Source of the DNA: Moorena sp. SIO3I8
GTDB lineage: Bacteria > Cyanobacteriota > Cyanobacteriia > Cyanobacteriales > Coleofasciculaceae
Length of the DNA: 64,000 nt
Assembly (NCBI RefSeq): GCF_010692325.1
Contig: NZ_JAAHHW010000007.1
Coordinates: 1-64,000 of the forward strand
Direction of reading: 5' to 3'
Part shown: positions 55,701 through 64,000 of the stretch, in pieces
Layout: each line of letters opens with the position of its first letter
Position numbering within the stretch: the stretch's first letter is position 1
Translations under genes and position numbers: made by a program
The notes under the pieces: model-generated
Seen by the model: only the letters and a program-made list of their open reading frames with translations
Databases searched by the model: none
What the model was told of the DNA's origin: nothing

Positions 55701-58578
55701 CGGTACCACTGACAGTTTGAGGTCCAGTTTGAATAATGCCGGGGGTACCTTTCAAAAAGATGGCATCGGTGGTGGTGTTAAACCGGAGGGTACCGCCAAA
55801 GGAATTGTCTTGATTAAGAGTTATGGCAGGGTTAAGAACCTGGTTAAAACTGACAACGGCTGCTGGTAGGCTATTTACTGTCAGGTTACCTGTGACGGTG
55901 TTGGCCTCTAGGTTAACTGTTCCCACCTGAGTAATAATCAAATCCCCATTGGGTAGGAGAGTCTCTTGAGAAAAGTCACCGATAGTGTTAATTAGGGTTT
56001 GGCTACCTCCCCCATTGACTGAGATCTCTCCAGCGACTTGCAAGGGTTCGCCGGGAACTTGAGTAATTGGTAGACCAGAGTTGAGAGTGAAGTTGCCCCC
56101 AATAATGGAGTAACCAACAGTGGTAGGTTTAGTGTTGGTAACACTGACATTACCTGCATTGGCTAGAGTGCTAGTGAATAAGGCATCCCCATTCACAAAC
56201 AGACTGCCGCTAGTTTGGGTAATGGTACTCCCTAAAACACTAAGATTACCACTACCTGTATTGATGTCATTGTTAAAGGTAACGTCGCTACCGGCAATGA
56301 AGGTCAGGGGGTTATTGTTAGTGTTAATCGCTCCAGTTGTTGTAATCGTCCCGCCTGTAACTGGAGTTTGAATCGTAGTAGGACTGTTGAAGGTAGCAGG
56401 CAAAATAGCGATCGCACCGCTGCTGTTGTCTCGCCCAATCAGAATCTGGGCAAACCCCTTTTGTAATGTGTTGAGTTCGCTGCTGTCTAAATTTAAGCGG
56501 GCATCAGTAGTAGTGCCACCGATAGTGATGCCCAAAGTAGGGTCAAGGGGCTGTAGCTGAAGGCGGCTGGTGCCTGTAATTTTAGCCACATTACTAGCAA
56601 TAGTAATTTCATCAGCAGTGAGGGTGATGTTTCCAGTGCCAGTAGCTTCAATTGCACCTCCATCACCAAAGAAAATCCCCTCACTGTTATTGCCAATGCC
56701 GGTAATAATGCCTTCTAGGGTAATGTTTCCATCTTTTCCACTCACTCTGGAACCATTACCATCAATTCGTATGCCTTGATTTCCAGAAGTTCCAGCAGCA
56801 CTTGTACCCTCCAAAGTGATGGCTCCAGTACCCGTTGATTTAATTACACCACCAGAGTTAATGACAATACCTGTATTGCCGCTTCCAGTGCCGTTTCCAG
56901 TACCTGTTAGTCTAATATCCCCATTTTCTGAACTAATGATCGTGTTGTTGGTAACATCAACCCCAATACTATCATCCCCTCCGATTCCACCATTGCCAAT
57001 TAGAGTAATCGTCCCTAGCCCGGTGGTTTTTAATTGGCTATTGCTAATGCCGATGCCATTGCCAGTGCCATCAGCTATTCCCGTCCCCTCTAATTTAAGA
57101 TTGCCACCTCCAGCGTTGATGTTAGCATTGTTAAGATGGTGTCCCCACCCGTTGGAATTCGTCGTTCCCCTGCCCAAACTACTAAAATCACCGCCATTAG
57201 TATCAATATCAATCGTGCCATCTAAAGTAGTAATAATGATAGCGCCTGCTCCGCTATTGTCACTATCAGCCAACAGCTCTATATTCAACTGACCGCTATT
57301 GGAAGTAATATCAGCGTTGAGAACAATATCGTTTTCTGCCTGCAAGGTAAGAGTTGCGTCTCCACCTTCTGTCTTGCAAATTAGTGCATCATTATTCTGA
57401 GTAATGTTACCTTGATCAGTGCCACCGATACTTGTTGAAATTGTGACGTTGGTACCTCTATTCAGGGCATCATTAATATTAGCAACATTAACTGTATTCG
57501 TACCAATAGCACCGCCACCCTTGGCGAGTGTGATATCAGTGGGATCGATTAACCAAGTGCCACCACTGCCATTAGGAGCACTAGCATCGGGAGTACTGGT
57601 GAGATTAAGAAACTGTTTGCCAGAGGTTTCAATAAATCCCCCATCACCGGAAACAGTTCCTCCCCTTGCTGTAAGGGTTCCGTGAACGGTTGCTGTCTGA
57701 TCCGCCCAAACAATCACCTTGCCCCCATCCCCATTGGTCAAGGCATCGGCATTAATCGTTACATCGGAGCCAACAAAGGTATGTACTGCATTGGGAACGG
57801 TGCCATTACCCTGAAAGTCTCCCCCAATCAATACTGTACCGCCACCGGTGTCAGAGGAGACATCAATTCGGGCATTATCCAACAAGCTAACCTGATTTCC
57901 GAGAACCTCAACCCGGCCACCAGCTGCTGTCAGGGAGCCAGTGCTAGTTACCGTACCACCGGATAAGCTGAGCGTTTGTCCCGAACCAACTGCCAAATTC
58001 CCAGCATTAGCGATCGCACCAGCTTGATTCGTCCCATATTGCAATCCCAAAGGCACACTCACCGTTAACAACGAGGAATTGTCCGGATTGGCACTAAAGG
58101 ATGACCCATCCCCAAAGGTGATCGAATTCGCTGTACTCGCCACAAACGAACCCTGAATATCCAGTTGAGCATTGGCTCCAAAGATAATCCCATGGGGATT
58201 CAGTAAAAATAGATTAGCAGCACCATCGACTCCCAAGGTGCCCAAAATACTTGAGGGATTAGTGCCAGTCACCCGTGAAATAATATTTTCAATCCCTGCT
58301 GGATTAACAAAATAAACCCGTTGTAACTCCTCAACATTAAAATCAGTAAAACTGTGAAACAGATTTGCCCCTCGTTCTGCTCCACCTTCTATCAAATCCG
58401 CTAGCCCTCCCCTAACCTGAGCATCAGGCGTGACCCGAGAACTTTCAGCCCCTAAAGTCGTATCTGGTGTAACCTCAGCCAAGGCTTGATGTTTATCAAA
58501 GGGAAAAAACACACCGAGCGTTAAGCAACTGGCTACTTTCAATAAGCCACAGCAACGACCCGAAGATTGATTAACCAT
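52759..58578 (-). CDS. Filamentous-haemagglutinin-like exoprotein (TpsA)
   Basis: The 1939-residue protein starts with a signal peptide (LLKVASCLTLGVFFPF to about ALAEV). The TPS secretion domain follows (about 35-200; GIENIISRVTGTNPSSILGT and NPHGIIFGANAQLDIQG, the conserved NP(H/N)GI motif). The rest is a long array of beta-helix repeats rich in Gly, Asn, Thr and Ser, e.g. TVTSTGSLTAAGGRVEVLGN, DGGFIETSGKQF and LTLQAENDIVLN. A possible Cys motif ends the protein (VMGRECS). It is exported by the FhaC-type partner at 49118-50848 and probably acts at the cell surface in adhesion or competition. No toxin domain is visible at the C-terminus. Confidence 0.88.
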   Translation of the reverse strand: MVNQSSGRCCGLLKVASCLTLGVFFPFDKHQALAEVTPDTTLGAESSRVTPDAQVRGGLADLIEGGAERGANLFHSFTDFNVEELQRVYFVNPAGIENIISRVTGTNPSSILGTLGVDGAANLFLLNPHGIIFGANAQLDIQGSFVASTANSITFGDGSSFSANPDNSSLLTVSVPLGLQYGTNQAGAIANAGNLAVGSGQTLSLSGGTVTSTGSLTAAGGRVEVLGNQVSLLDNARIDVSSDTGGGTVLIGGDFQGNGTVPNAVHTFVGSDVTINADALTNGDGGKVIVWADQTATVHGTLTARGGTVSGDGGFIETSGKQFLNLTSTPDASAPNGSGGTWLIDPTDITLAKGGGAIGTNTVNVANINDALNRGTNVTISTSIGGTDQGNITQNNDALICKTEGGDATLTLQAENDIVLNADITSNSGQLNIELLADSDNSGAGAIIITTLDGTIDIDTNGGDFSSLGRGTTNSNGWGHHLNNANINAGGGNLKLEGTGIADGTGNGIGISNSQLKTTGLGTITLIGNGGIGGDDSIGVDVTNNTIISSENGDIRLTGTGNGTGSGNTGIVINSGGVIKSTGTGAITLEGTSAAGTSGNQGIRIDGNGSRVSGKDGNITLEGIITGIGNNSEGIFFGDGGAIEATGTGNITLTADEITIASNVAKITGTSRLQLQPLDPTLGITIGGTTTDARLNLDSSELNTLQKGFAQILIGRDNSSGAIAILPATFNSPTTIQTPVTGGTITTTGAINTNNNPLTFIAGSDVTFNNDINTGSGNLSVLGSTITQTSGSLFVNGDALFTSTLANAGNVSVTNTKPTTVGYSIIGGNFTLNSGLPITQVPGEPLQVAGEISVNGGGSQTLINTIGDFSQETLLPNGDLIITQVGTVNLEANTVTGNLTVNSLPAAVVSFNQVLNPAITLNQDNSFGGTLRFNTTTDAIFLKGTPGIIQTGPQTVSGTATFNANTGNISLNEPANQFGNLAFTGNDVSIRESDGTNLITSSATGNLNLTSGGMITQDIGASLTVVGDTSLTTTLPNAGNVTITNSNASIIGNSLIGGDFTINSTGPIFQAPGEILQVAGNTDPNAPSENIDPTGNNNILPRRTLPNGDVIITDVGLITLNAETISGNLTVNSLDKRLTFNNNEAFNESTAIELAQSGNSFGGVLRINTEAPPTRLDTGTPEIIQNGSLNVSGTASFNAKNGNITLNNSENQFGNLKFEGSNISINESDSTNLLNSTYAGNVTITSGGAIAQSGSLSDIDPSNQERSLILKAIGDINTQDISNPSGSITLNSTNGSIDTTAGILKTSSSGSGGAITLSADGDLNLGSLDSRGRDVAGGDITLNSNGAIIAKNQRIISETRGSVKAGDINIKAQSVSFTGTRVSTITRGDGLGGDLNINASDSINITNGSKLLVQTYGTGNAGNATINTQQLVVQNDRPELNRYTGIGTETRSSGKAGNLTINASESVILRGNQSIVFNPDPLDPNSIRQAAQTATGLTTATFGTGDGGTLSLTTRSLVIQNGAGIISGPVLSDENDAQGTLPEGKGGELRITATESIEIQGQAGIATATLGHGDAGNLFLNSGRITLEEGAVISADTITGPVATSINASGNAGDIDITTNQLSVRSGSRIGAATANAGKGGTITINASEFIEVTGVSKDGEVPSTISTEVLKGSTGSAGDLKITTSNLTITDRGQISAQSQGEGDAGNIEINVSDRLTATDGNIITATTQSAGGAIDITAKNIRLRGDSDITTSVFSGADNGGNITITTDSLIAFADSDILAFARDGRGGNIKFTTPIFFGFAFRPAPKGTDPATLDNNNRVDINASGAVDGVITLPNLDFIENSLTELPDNLIDTDNLLANSCIVRTSEQEGQFIITGGGNLPTRPGDASVSRYPTGEVRTVPSQSASRPWQKGDPIVEATGVYQLPNGRLVMGRECS

Positions 58579-58603
58579 GGAATTATTCTCCTTGCTGTAA
58601 GCA

Positions 58604-58840
58604 TTCAGCGGTCAGCGGTCAGTAGTCAGCGGTCAGCGGTCAGTGGTCAGTGGTCAGTAGTCAGCCGTCAGTGATAGCTGAAAGCTGAATGCTGAAAGCT
58701 GAATGCTTAAAGCTGAATGCTTAAAGCTGATAGCTGAAAGCTGAATGCTTAAAGCTGATAGCTGAAAGCTGAATGCTTAAAGCTGATAGCTGAAAGCTGA
58801 ATGCTTAAAGCTGATAGCTGAAAGCTGAATGCTTACTTTA
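58604..58840. repeat. Two adjacent tandem repeats upstream of TpsA
   Basis: From 58604 to about 58671 a GGTCAGC/GGTCAGT-type heptamer array, then from about 58672 to 58835 a repeat of AGCTGAATGCTTAAAGCTGA and AGCTGATAGCTGAA blocks. Both are typical short repeats of large cyanobacterial genomes. They lie within 30-250 bp of the TpsA start and may affect its expression. Confidence 0.8.
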
Positions 58841-58961
58841 CTTTTTTGCTACCTCAGAAGGAATTATAAGGTATTCGGTTAACCTATCAGCTAACTATCA
58901 AAACTTCCTGAAATGTGAGAACCCCCGTGCTTTAGCCGGGGGATGAAACAGACGGCTGGAT

Positions 58962-59156
58962 TCATCCAGTCGTGTCCTCTATTTGGCTTCTAACCCAGCG
59001 TTCAATGAATTCCCCAACGCTAGTTCCGGAGTCTTTAGCTGAAAGTTGTAACCATTTCCACGCGGTGTCCGTCAGCATGATTCCATGTGTCTTTTTTAGC
59101 TCATCATAGTGAACTGGAATTCCTTTCATTCTTTTTTGAGTTTTTCTCTGATTCAT
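58962..59156 (-). CDS. Small companion protein of TnpB element (ribbon-helix-helix-like)
   Basis: The frame is open to 59234 but ATG 59156 gives a basic 64-residue protein (MNQRKTQKRMKGIPVHYDEL) and avoids overlap with the divergent TnpB gene. The C-terminal helices (LTDTAWKWLQLSAKDSGTSV, EFIERWVRSQ) suggest a ribbon-helix-helix or similar DNA-binding fold. Small genes of this kind often accompany cyanobacterial TnpB genes; a repressor role is a guess. Confidence 0.55.
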   Translation of the reverse strand: MNQRKTQKRMKGIPVHYDELKKTHGIMLTDTAWKWLQLSAKDSGTSVGEFIERWVRSQIEDTTG

Positions 59157-59221
59157 GGTTGACTTTTTTAGAACATTCGAGTATACTAGAATTATGGTAG
59201 CAAGGAAGTTCGAGACTATCA

Positions 59222-60595
59222 ATGTATAAGACAATTCCCATGAAGGCTATATTTTCAGATGAAGAAAGAATCTTCTGGGAATTTCAATGTGAGCAATCAA
59301 ATAGCCTAACTAATAGTGCGTTATATTATGTTAGACAAAAACACTATAAATCACTAGAGGAACAAGAAGCTTATAATACCTACTGGAATGGAGACGAATT
59401 CAGGTGTGGATGGCGAACCCGAAAATGTATTACGAAATATCCTGAATTGGATAAAGCCTTAAAGATGTCACCACATTATAAGGCTATGTGTGCTCAATCT
59501 GCCCAACAAACCTTGAAAACAGTAGGGGAATCATTAAGTAGTTACAACAAATTAGTTGATCTTTATTATTTAGGAGAAGTAGATAGACCTAAGTTACCTA
59601 GGTACAGAAAATCCGGAGGTCTTGCTGCTGTTACATTTCCCAGGCAAGCTCTCACATATAAAGATGGTTTGTTTTATCCTTCTGTCAGTAGAGAGAGTAA
59701 ACCAGAATTATTAACTCAAATATCATTAGAACCTCCTAGTTTCATAGATCCAGAATGGGTGAGAGAAGTCACAGTTCGTCCCTGCTATGGTCAACTATGG
59801 ATTGATTGGGTGATCGATGACGGGAAACAACCGATAGAAGATAATCCTACACTGGATTACTCTCAAGCGATTGGAATAGATCATGGTGGAGATAATTGGT
59901 TAACCTGCGTCTCAACCTTAGGAAAAAGTTTTATCATTGACGGTCGAAAATTAAAGTCAATAAACCAAGGATATTGTCGTCTAGTAGCTAAGTATAAACA
60001 AGGAAAGTCTGAATTTTATTGGGATTCAAATCTTGATCGGATTCAGAGGAAGCGCAATAATCAAATGAGAGATGCCATCAACAAGGCTGCTCGATTCCTC
60101 ATTAATCGTTGTCTAAATGATGGCATTGGAAACCTTGTAATCGGCTGGAATGAAGGGCAAAAAAAACGCTCTAATATGGGAAAAAGTGGAAACCAAAAGT
60201 TTGTCGCAATCCCTACTGGAAGATTAGTTGAAAGATTAAAACAACTTTGTCCAGAACACGGAATCAATTTAATAATTACTGAAGAATCTTATACAAGCAA
60301 AGCGTCTTTCTTAGATGATGATTTCTTGCCGAAACACGGTGCAAAACCCGAAGGCTGGAAACCATCAGGAAAACGAGTTAGGCGTGGTCTTTATAAGACG
60401 TTAGACGGAAACCTGATAAATGCTGATTGTAATGGTGCGGCAAATATCATCAGGAAAGTAACCACACAGTCAATTAATTTGACCAAGGTGGCTAGAGGGA
60501 TTTTGACAGTCCCACATAGATATGATTTGTTCACTCACTTGTCCAGATCCTATCGAATAAAAGGTGAAGTCGCACGGGTTTACCCTGCGACGTAA
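59222..60595 (+). CDS. tnpB: TnpB RNA-guided nuclease-like protein
   Basis: The 457-residue protein has the RuvC-like nuclease of the TnpB family. Acidic residues are Asp220 in IGIDHGGDNW, Glu354/355 in ITEESYTSKASF and Asp402 in INADCNGAANI. Between the second and third motif, where most TnpB proteins carry a CxxC...CxxC zinc finger, there is no such cysteine pair, only GKRVRRGLYKTLDG. Family members cut DNA guided by an omega RNA made from the element's 3' end. The nuclease residues are intact; activity without the finger is uncertain. The 3' end overlaps the hairpin region of the right end. Confidence 0.85.
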   Translation: MYKTIPMKAIFSDEERIFWEFQCEQSNSLTNSALYYVRQKHYKSLEEQEAYNTYWNGDEFRCGWRTRKCITKYPELDKALKMSPHYKAMCAQSAQQTLKTVGESLSSYNKLVDLYYLGEVDRPKLPRYRKSGGLAAVTFPRQALTYKDGLFYPSVSRESKPELLTQISLEPPSFIDPEWVREVTVRPCYGQLWIDWVIDDGKQPIEDNPTLDYSQAIGIDHGGDNWLTCVSTLGKSFIIDGRKLKSINQGYCRLVAKYKQGKSEFYWDSNLDRIQRKRNNQMRDAINKAARFLINRCLNDGIGNLVIGWNEGQKKRSNMGKSGNQKFVAIPTGRLVERLKQLCPEHGINLIITEESYTSKASFLDDDFLPKHGAKPEGWKPSGKRVRRGLYKTLDGNLINADCNGAANIIRKVTTQSINLTKVARGILTVPHRYDLFTHLSRSYRIKGEVARVYPAT

Positions 60596-60635
60596 CAACC
60601 TTTGAGAATCCCCCGTGCTTTAGCCGGGGTAGATG
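60560..60635 (+). ncRNA. Possible omega RNA region of TnpB element
   Basis: By family analogy, TnpB guide RNA spans the last part of the gene and the right-end hairpin (CCCCGTGCTTTAGCCGGGG at 60611-60629). Only the hairpin is seen directly; the boundaries and the guide are not shown by the sequence. Confidence 0.3.
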
Positions 60636-61032
60636 TCAATCCTACAAACTTGATTGCCAATATAAGCAAGGGTAATTGCGCAATTGTGCAATTATTATTG
60701 TCAGCAGGTATAGCGTCTGTATCTGGGTTTTGAACACAGGTATTGCATGAAAAGGCAAAAGGAAAAAGGCAAAAGGCAAGAGGGGCAAGAGATCCTCAGT
60801 TTTATTCTCCAATCAAAAAAAACCATACAGGTTTACATCTCAAATACAGCTGATGCAGCTCTAGGACAAATTACTGTAATATCATGTCAGGATAATTACC
60901 GTTAATGAAAATCTCCCTATCTCCCTATCTCCCCATCTCCCCACACCTCCCACCCTCTACTAAATTAAGGGTATTCAACCAAACTTGATATAAGATTTGT
61001 GCCCAGATACTTAGCACTGGAGAATCCTATTA
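60636..61032. other. Intergenic region with simple repeats
   Basis: No gene is seen. It contains an AAAGGCAAAAGGCAAGAGG-type purine repeat near 60750 and a TCTCCCTATCTCCC repeat near 60910-60950. The promoter of the TPR-CHAT gene probably lies in the last 60 bp. Confidence 0.5.
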
Positions 61033-63831
61033 ATGTCCAGAAAACCTAAATCCAGGAGCGATCGCTTTTTAGGAATACTATTCCTGTTTAGCCTTACCGT
61101 TTGTATAGGGCTAGGTCATCTTCCCTCAATCGCTCAACCAGCTGAACCGGGAAATATGGCAACCACCCAGGCTGACAACCCCAGTCAACTCGTGCAACAA
61201 GGAGTTGAGTACTACCAAGCCGGAGATTATAAAGCTGCCATAGAGCCCTGGCAAAATGCCTTGACGCTCTACCAAGAGACCAACAACTATACCAATAGCG
61301 CAATTGTCCGGGAAAATCTGGCCAGAGCCAATCAAAAGATTGGTGACATCCAGGAGGCAATCAGTAATTGGGAGCAAGCCATCCTTGACTATCAACAGCT
61401 AAGGAACTGGCAACAAATGGGGCGAATGAAAACGGAATTGGCTCAAGCCTACAGTAGCTTTGGACAACCGAGAAAAGCTCTGGCGCTGCTATGTGGAGCC
61501 CCTGATGCCGATGAAAATTCTAAAAACAAACCCAGTTGTGTCCAAGACAGTGCCTTGAAAGTTGCTCGGGCTCATCAGGATTGGAAGGGAGAGGCTGCTG
61601 CTTTGGGAAGTATGGGAAATGCCTATCTTCTCAGAGGGGATTATGACCAAGGGATTGAATGTTTACAGACTGGTTTAGGCATTGCTGAAAAAGTTGAGTT
61701 TGATATCAGCCCCCAACGCACAAAAGACTGTACAATAGATAAATTGGGCAAAAATTACACAGCCAAGATTCTCGCCGATAGTCCCTATCGCAGTTCATTT
61801 CTTAACGACCTAGGAAATGCTTACTTGAGCAAAGCTCAGCGTTGGGAGCGCTGGGCTAGCTCTGCCAAACAGCGGGGAGCGAAAGAAACAACCAAGGAAT
61901 TTAGAAAAAATGCCAACAATAATTACAATCAAGCTGGGGAATATTTTCAGCAAAGTCTCAAACTAGCTCGCACTCAAAATCACCAACCTGCTCAAATGCG
62001 AGCATTGCGCAATTTGATTCGACTGTCCTACCGCCCTCAAGAATCAATATCAATAGAGGCGCGAAACCAATGGATTCAAGACGCTCAGGAATTGTTCAAC
62101 GAACTACCGGATTCTCAGGACAAAGTCTACGCAGCCATCGATTTAGCTAAACTGGAGCAACCGATGACTGTGGTTACTGACACGTCCCAACACAATTCCT
62201 GTGGCAAACGTCAGCTAGAAGCAGAGACTGAAACACTCCTCAATCAAGCTGTCTCCATTGCTCAACGCATTAAGGACTACCGTTCTGAGTCTTTTGCATG
62301 GGGTGAATTGGGTCATCTCTATTACTGCCGCCAAGACTATCAAAACGCCCTAGACTTCACTCAAAAGGCATGGTGGATGGCTGACCAAAATCTATCCGCA
62401 AAAGATAGCTTGTATTTGTGGCAGTGGCAGCTGGGTCAAATTTTCCAAGACCAAGGCAAGGAAGATGAGGCGGTCAATGCTTATAAAGAAGCGATCGCTA
62501 CCTTAGAAGGTTTTGAAGGTGAACAGGGTAAAGGTGAACAGGGTAAAGGTGAACAGGGTATCCGAACCGACATTCTGATTGCTCAGCGAAACTTACAATT
62601 CGACTTTCGGGATACCATTGAGCCTCTGTACCGCGAGTTTGCTCAGCTAACACTCAAGCGTGCCGATTCATTATCCTCTGACTCTGAGCAGTACCAGACA
62701 GAGCTGAATTCTGCCCTAAAAACCGTTGATTCCCTGAAACTAGCAGAGCTACAAAATTACTTCGGGAATGATTGTCTTTTAACACTCTTCAACCAGAAAC
62801 AAATTGATGAGCTTGTCACAAAAGACACAGCCGTCTTTAGCTTTATGATTCTGGAAGAGAAAGCTGCTATTATGGTTAGTCTACCAAACGGCGATAAGAG
62901 GTTAAAAAAGTTTAAGTTGTCACAGGTCGATAGTCAAAGGCTAATCAAAGAAGTCAACGACTTCCGGACAAAAATACAGGAATCTTATGACATCACTAAA
63001 GCTTTCTTAACACCAGCAAAGAACCTGTATAACTGGCTGATTGCTCCATTTGCCTCTGATTTAGAGTCAGCGCAGATAAAAACACTCGTGTTTATTCAGG
63101 ACGGCATCTTGCGTAGCATTCCCATGGCGGCACTCTATGATGGTAAGGAATTTTTGGTAGAAAAATATGCCATTGCCACAACTCCCAGTCTTACCCTAAC
63201 CAATCCCCAAGCCTTGAACCGTCAAGAACTAGCAGCACTGGCTTTGGGATTAACTCAACCAGCGGTCATTGATGGTGAAAGTTTCAGTAAACTGGAAAAC
63301 GTCCGTAAGGAAATCGAAAACGTCAAAGCTCAATTCCCAGCAAGCAAAACCCTGTTGGATGATCAATTTACCCGCAAGAGCTTGCAGCAAGAACTCCAAC
63401 AAACAGTTTACCCAATTCTTCACATTGCCACTCACGGTAAGTTCGGCACAATTCCAGAGGACACTTTTTTAGTCACAGGTAATAATGAAAAGCTCACAAT
63501 CACTGAGCTAGAGAAAGACATCCGCCGCTTAAGTCGTGGATCTAAACCAGTAGAGTTGCTTGTGCTTACCGCTTGTCAAACTGCTACAGGAGACGACCGT
63601 ACAACTCTAGGTCTAGCTGGTATCATTGTACAAGCTGGTGTCAGAAGCGCCCTAGCTTCCCTTTGGTATATTCCAGATAACGATACTTCAGAGTTAGTCA
63701 CTCAGTTCTACCATAACCTCCAATCGGGAATGAGCAAAGCAGAAGCTCTCAAAGAAGCTCAAAAGGATATGATTCCAAAAAGGCACCCCGCCCATTGGGC
63801 ACCATTCATCATCATTGGTAATTGGCTGTAG
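61033..63831 (+). CDS. Secreted TPR-CHAT protease-like protein
   Basis: The 932-residue protein starts with a signal peptide (FLGILFLFSLTVCIGLGHLP, cleavage near SIAQ-PA). Several TPR repeats follow (e.g. VEYYQAGDYKAAIEPWQNAL). At about residue 495 is a low-complexity GEQGKGEQGKGEQG insert from a tandem DNA repeat. The C-terminal CHAT (caspase HetF-associated with TPRs) domain has His801 in HIATHG and Cys848 in LTACQTATG, both intact. CHAT proteins are caspase-fold peptidases. In cyanobacteria such exported CHAT-TPR proteins often lie next to haemagglutinin two-partner-secretion loci, as here, and may process surface proteins. Substrate unknown. Confidence 0.9.
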   Translation: MSRKPKSRSDRFLGILFLFSLTVCIGLGHLPSIAQPAEPGNMATTQADNPSQLVQQGVEYYQAGDYKAAIEPWQNALTLYQETNNYTNSAIVRENLARANQKIGDIQEAISNWEQAILDYQQLRNWQQMGRMKTELAQAYSSFGQPRKALALLCGAPDADENSKNKPSCVQDSALKVARAHQDWKGEAAALGSMGNAYLLRGDYDQGIECLQTGLGIAEKVEFDISPQRTKDCTIDKLGKNYTAKILADSPYRSSFLNDLGNAYLSKAQRWERWASSAKQRGAKETTKEFRKNANNNYNQAGEYFQQSLKLARTQNHQPAQMRALRNLIRLSYRPQESISIEARNQWIQDAQELFNELPDSQDKVYAAIDLAKLEQPMTVVTDTSQHNSCGKRQLEAETETLLNQAVSIAQRIKDYRSESFAWGELGHLYYCRQDYQNALDFTQKAWWMADQNLSAKDSLYLWQWQLGQIFQDQGKEDEAVNAYKEAIATLEGFEGEQGKGEQGKGEQGIRTDILIAQRNLQFDFRDTIEPLYREFAQLTLKRADSLSSDSEQYQTELNSALKTVDSLKLAELQNYFGNDCLLTLFNQKQIDELVTKDTAVFSFMILEEKAAIMVSLPNGDKRLKKFKLSQVDSQRLIKEVNDFRTKIQESYDITKAFLTPAKNLYNWLIAPFASDLESAQIKTLVFIQDGILRSIPMAALYDGKEFLVEKYAIATTPSLTLTNPQALNRQELAALALGLTQPAVIDGESFSKLENVRKEIENVKAQFPASKTLLDDQFTRKSLQQELQQTVYPILHIATHGKFGTIPEDTFLVTGNNEKLTITELEKDIRRLSRGSKPVELLVLTACQTATGDDRTTLGLAGIIVQAGVRSALASLWYIPDNDTSELVTQFYHNLQSGMSKAEALKEAQKDMIPKRHPAHWAPFIIIGNWL

Positions 63832-63847
63832 AGCGGGGTTCACTGGA

Positions 63848-64000
63848 TTATCGGGCAACGTTAGCAATCTCTATCAAGTACCCCATCCGTTTTTCAATCG
63901 ATTCCCGCTCCTCTTCGGTCAATTCTTGTGATGGTTTTGGTTTTTCCCACTTGGCCAGGTCTTCCAACAGAGCAGATGCCACAACTCCAAGTTTCGACTC
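63848..64000 (-). CDS. Partial hypothetical protein, 3' end only
   Basis: The last 50 codons of a leftward gene run off the right edge of the window. The visible C-terminus is charged and helical (SQELTEEERESIEKRMGYLI) and ends EIANVAR before TAA. The family cannot be named from this part. It converges on the TPR-CHAT gene with a 16-bp gap. Confidence 0.65.
   Translation of the reverse strand, partial: ESKLGVVASALLEDLAKWEKPKPSQELTEEERESIEKRMGYLIEIANVAR

Larger units (their letters stand above)
58915..60635 (+). mobile_element. IS200/IS605-superfamily TnpB-only element (IS1341-like)
   Basis: A solo TnpB element. Both ends carry the same subterminal hairpin in the same orientation: CCCCCGTGCTTTAGCCGGGG at 58922-58942 and CCCCGTGCTTTAGCCGGGG at 60611-60629, each preceded by TGAGAA. 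Such hairpins are the recognition sites of the TnpA Y1 transposase. TnpA is absent, so movement would need help in trans. The exact cleavage sites are not seen. Confidence 0.75.

Noticed and set aside
1-64000. tRNA, rRNA, diversity-generating retroelement, integrase or restriction genes
   Set aside because: None was recognised on reading; a tRNA scan was not possible, so a small RNA gene could have been missed.

Overview
The window looks like chromosome of a large-genome filamentous cyanobacterium, perhaps Moorena (Moorea)-like; the genus is an inference. The supporting signs are many GCGATCGC (HIP1) octamers, families of short dispersed and tandem repeats, and host gene families typical of such organisms: many-bladed WD40 proteins, caspase-like and CHAT proteins, pentapeptide-repeat membrane proteins, a two-partner-secretion pair, an RTX protein and a solo TnpB element.

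Layout. 0-6 kb: an Hsp70/actin-fold ATPase (+) faces a membrane-anchored 16-repeat WD40 protein (-). 6.5-42.6 kb: an almost complete set of lambda-type siphophage virion genes, broken into blocks on both strands. Head completion, neck, tail terminator, tail tube, chaperone-like genes and large tail-tip genes run leftward (14.6 to 6.5 kb). Scaffold, major capsid and the gpL homologue run rightward (14.7-18.1 kb). An FtsK-like translocase, a triple winged-helix-like protein and the gpJ homologue run leftward (24.3-18.2 kb). A gpM-like gene stands alone (25.7 kb, -). The gpK and gpI homologues and a 2332-residue tape measure run rightward (26.3-34.7 kb). TerS and TerL lie at 40.7-42.6 kb. No portal, integrase or phage replication gene is visible.

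Between the tape measure and the terminase sits a probable biological-conflict module: a 1775-residue caspase-nSTAND1-WD40-TPR protein, divergent from a Trypco1 (CU044_2847-family) protein across a 92-bp gap.

42.9-47.6 kb holds two tandem paralogous membrane pentapeptide-repeat proteins. 49-58.6 kb holds a two-partner-secretion locus (FhaC/ShlB-type transporter, 1939-residue haemagglutinin-like exoprotein) with an RTX-repeat gene between the partners. 58.9-60.6 kb is a TnpB element with a small divergent companion gene. 61-63.8 kb is a secreted TPR-CHAT protein, and a partial gene enters from the right edge.

The most unusual noncoding feature is an element present three times (about 6.07-6.48, 24.66-25.21 inverted, 48.28-48.77 kb). 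Each copy carries five iterons, variants of CAAACTGG, with the same 22/22/33/22-bp spacing. Two inverted copies bracket an 18-kb block of virion genes and could have driven an inversion.
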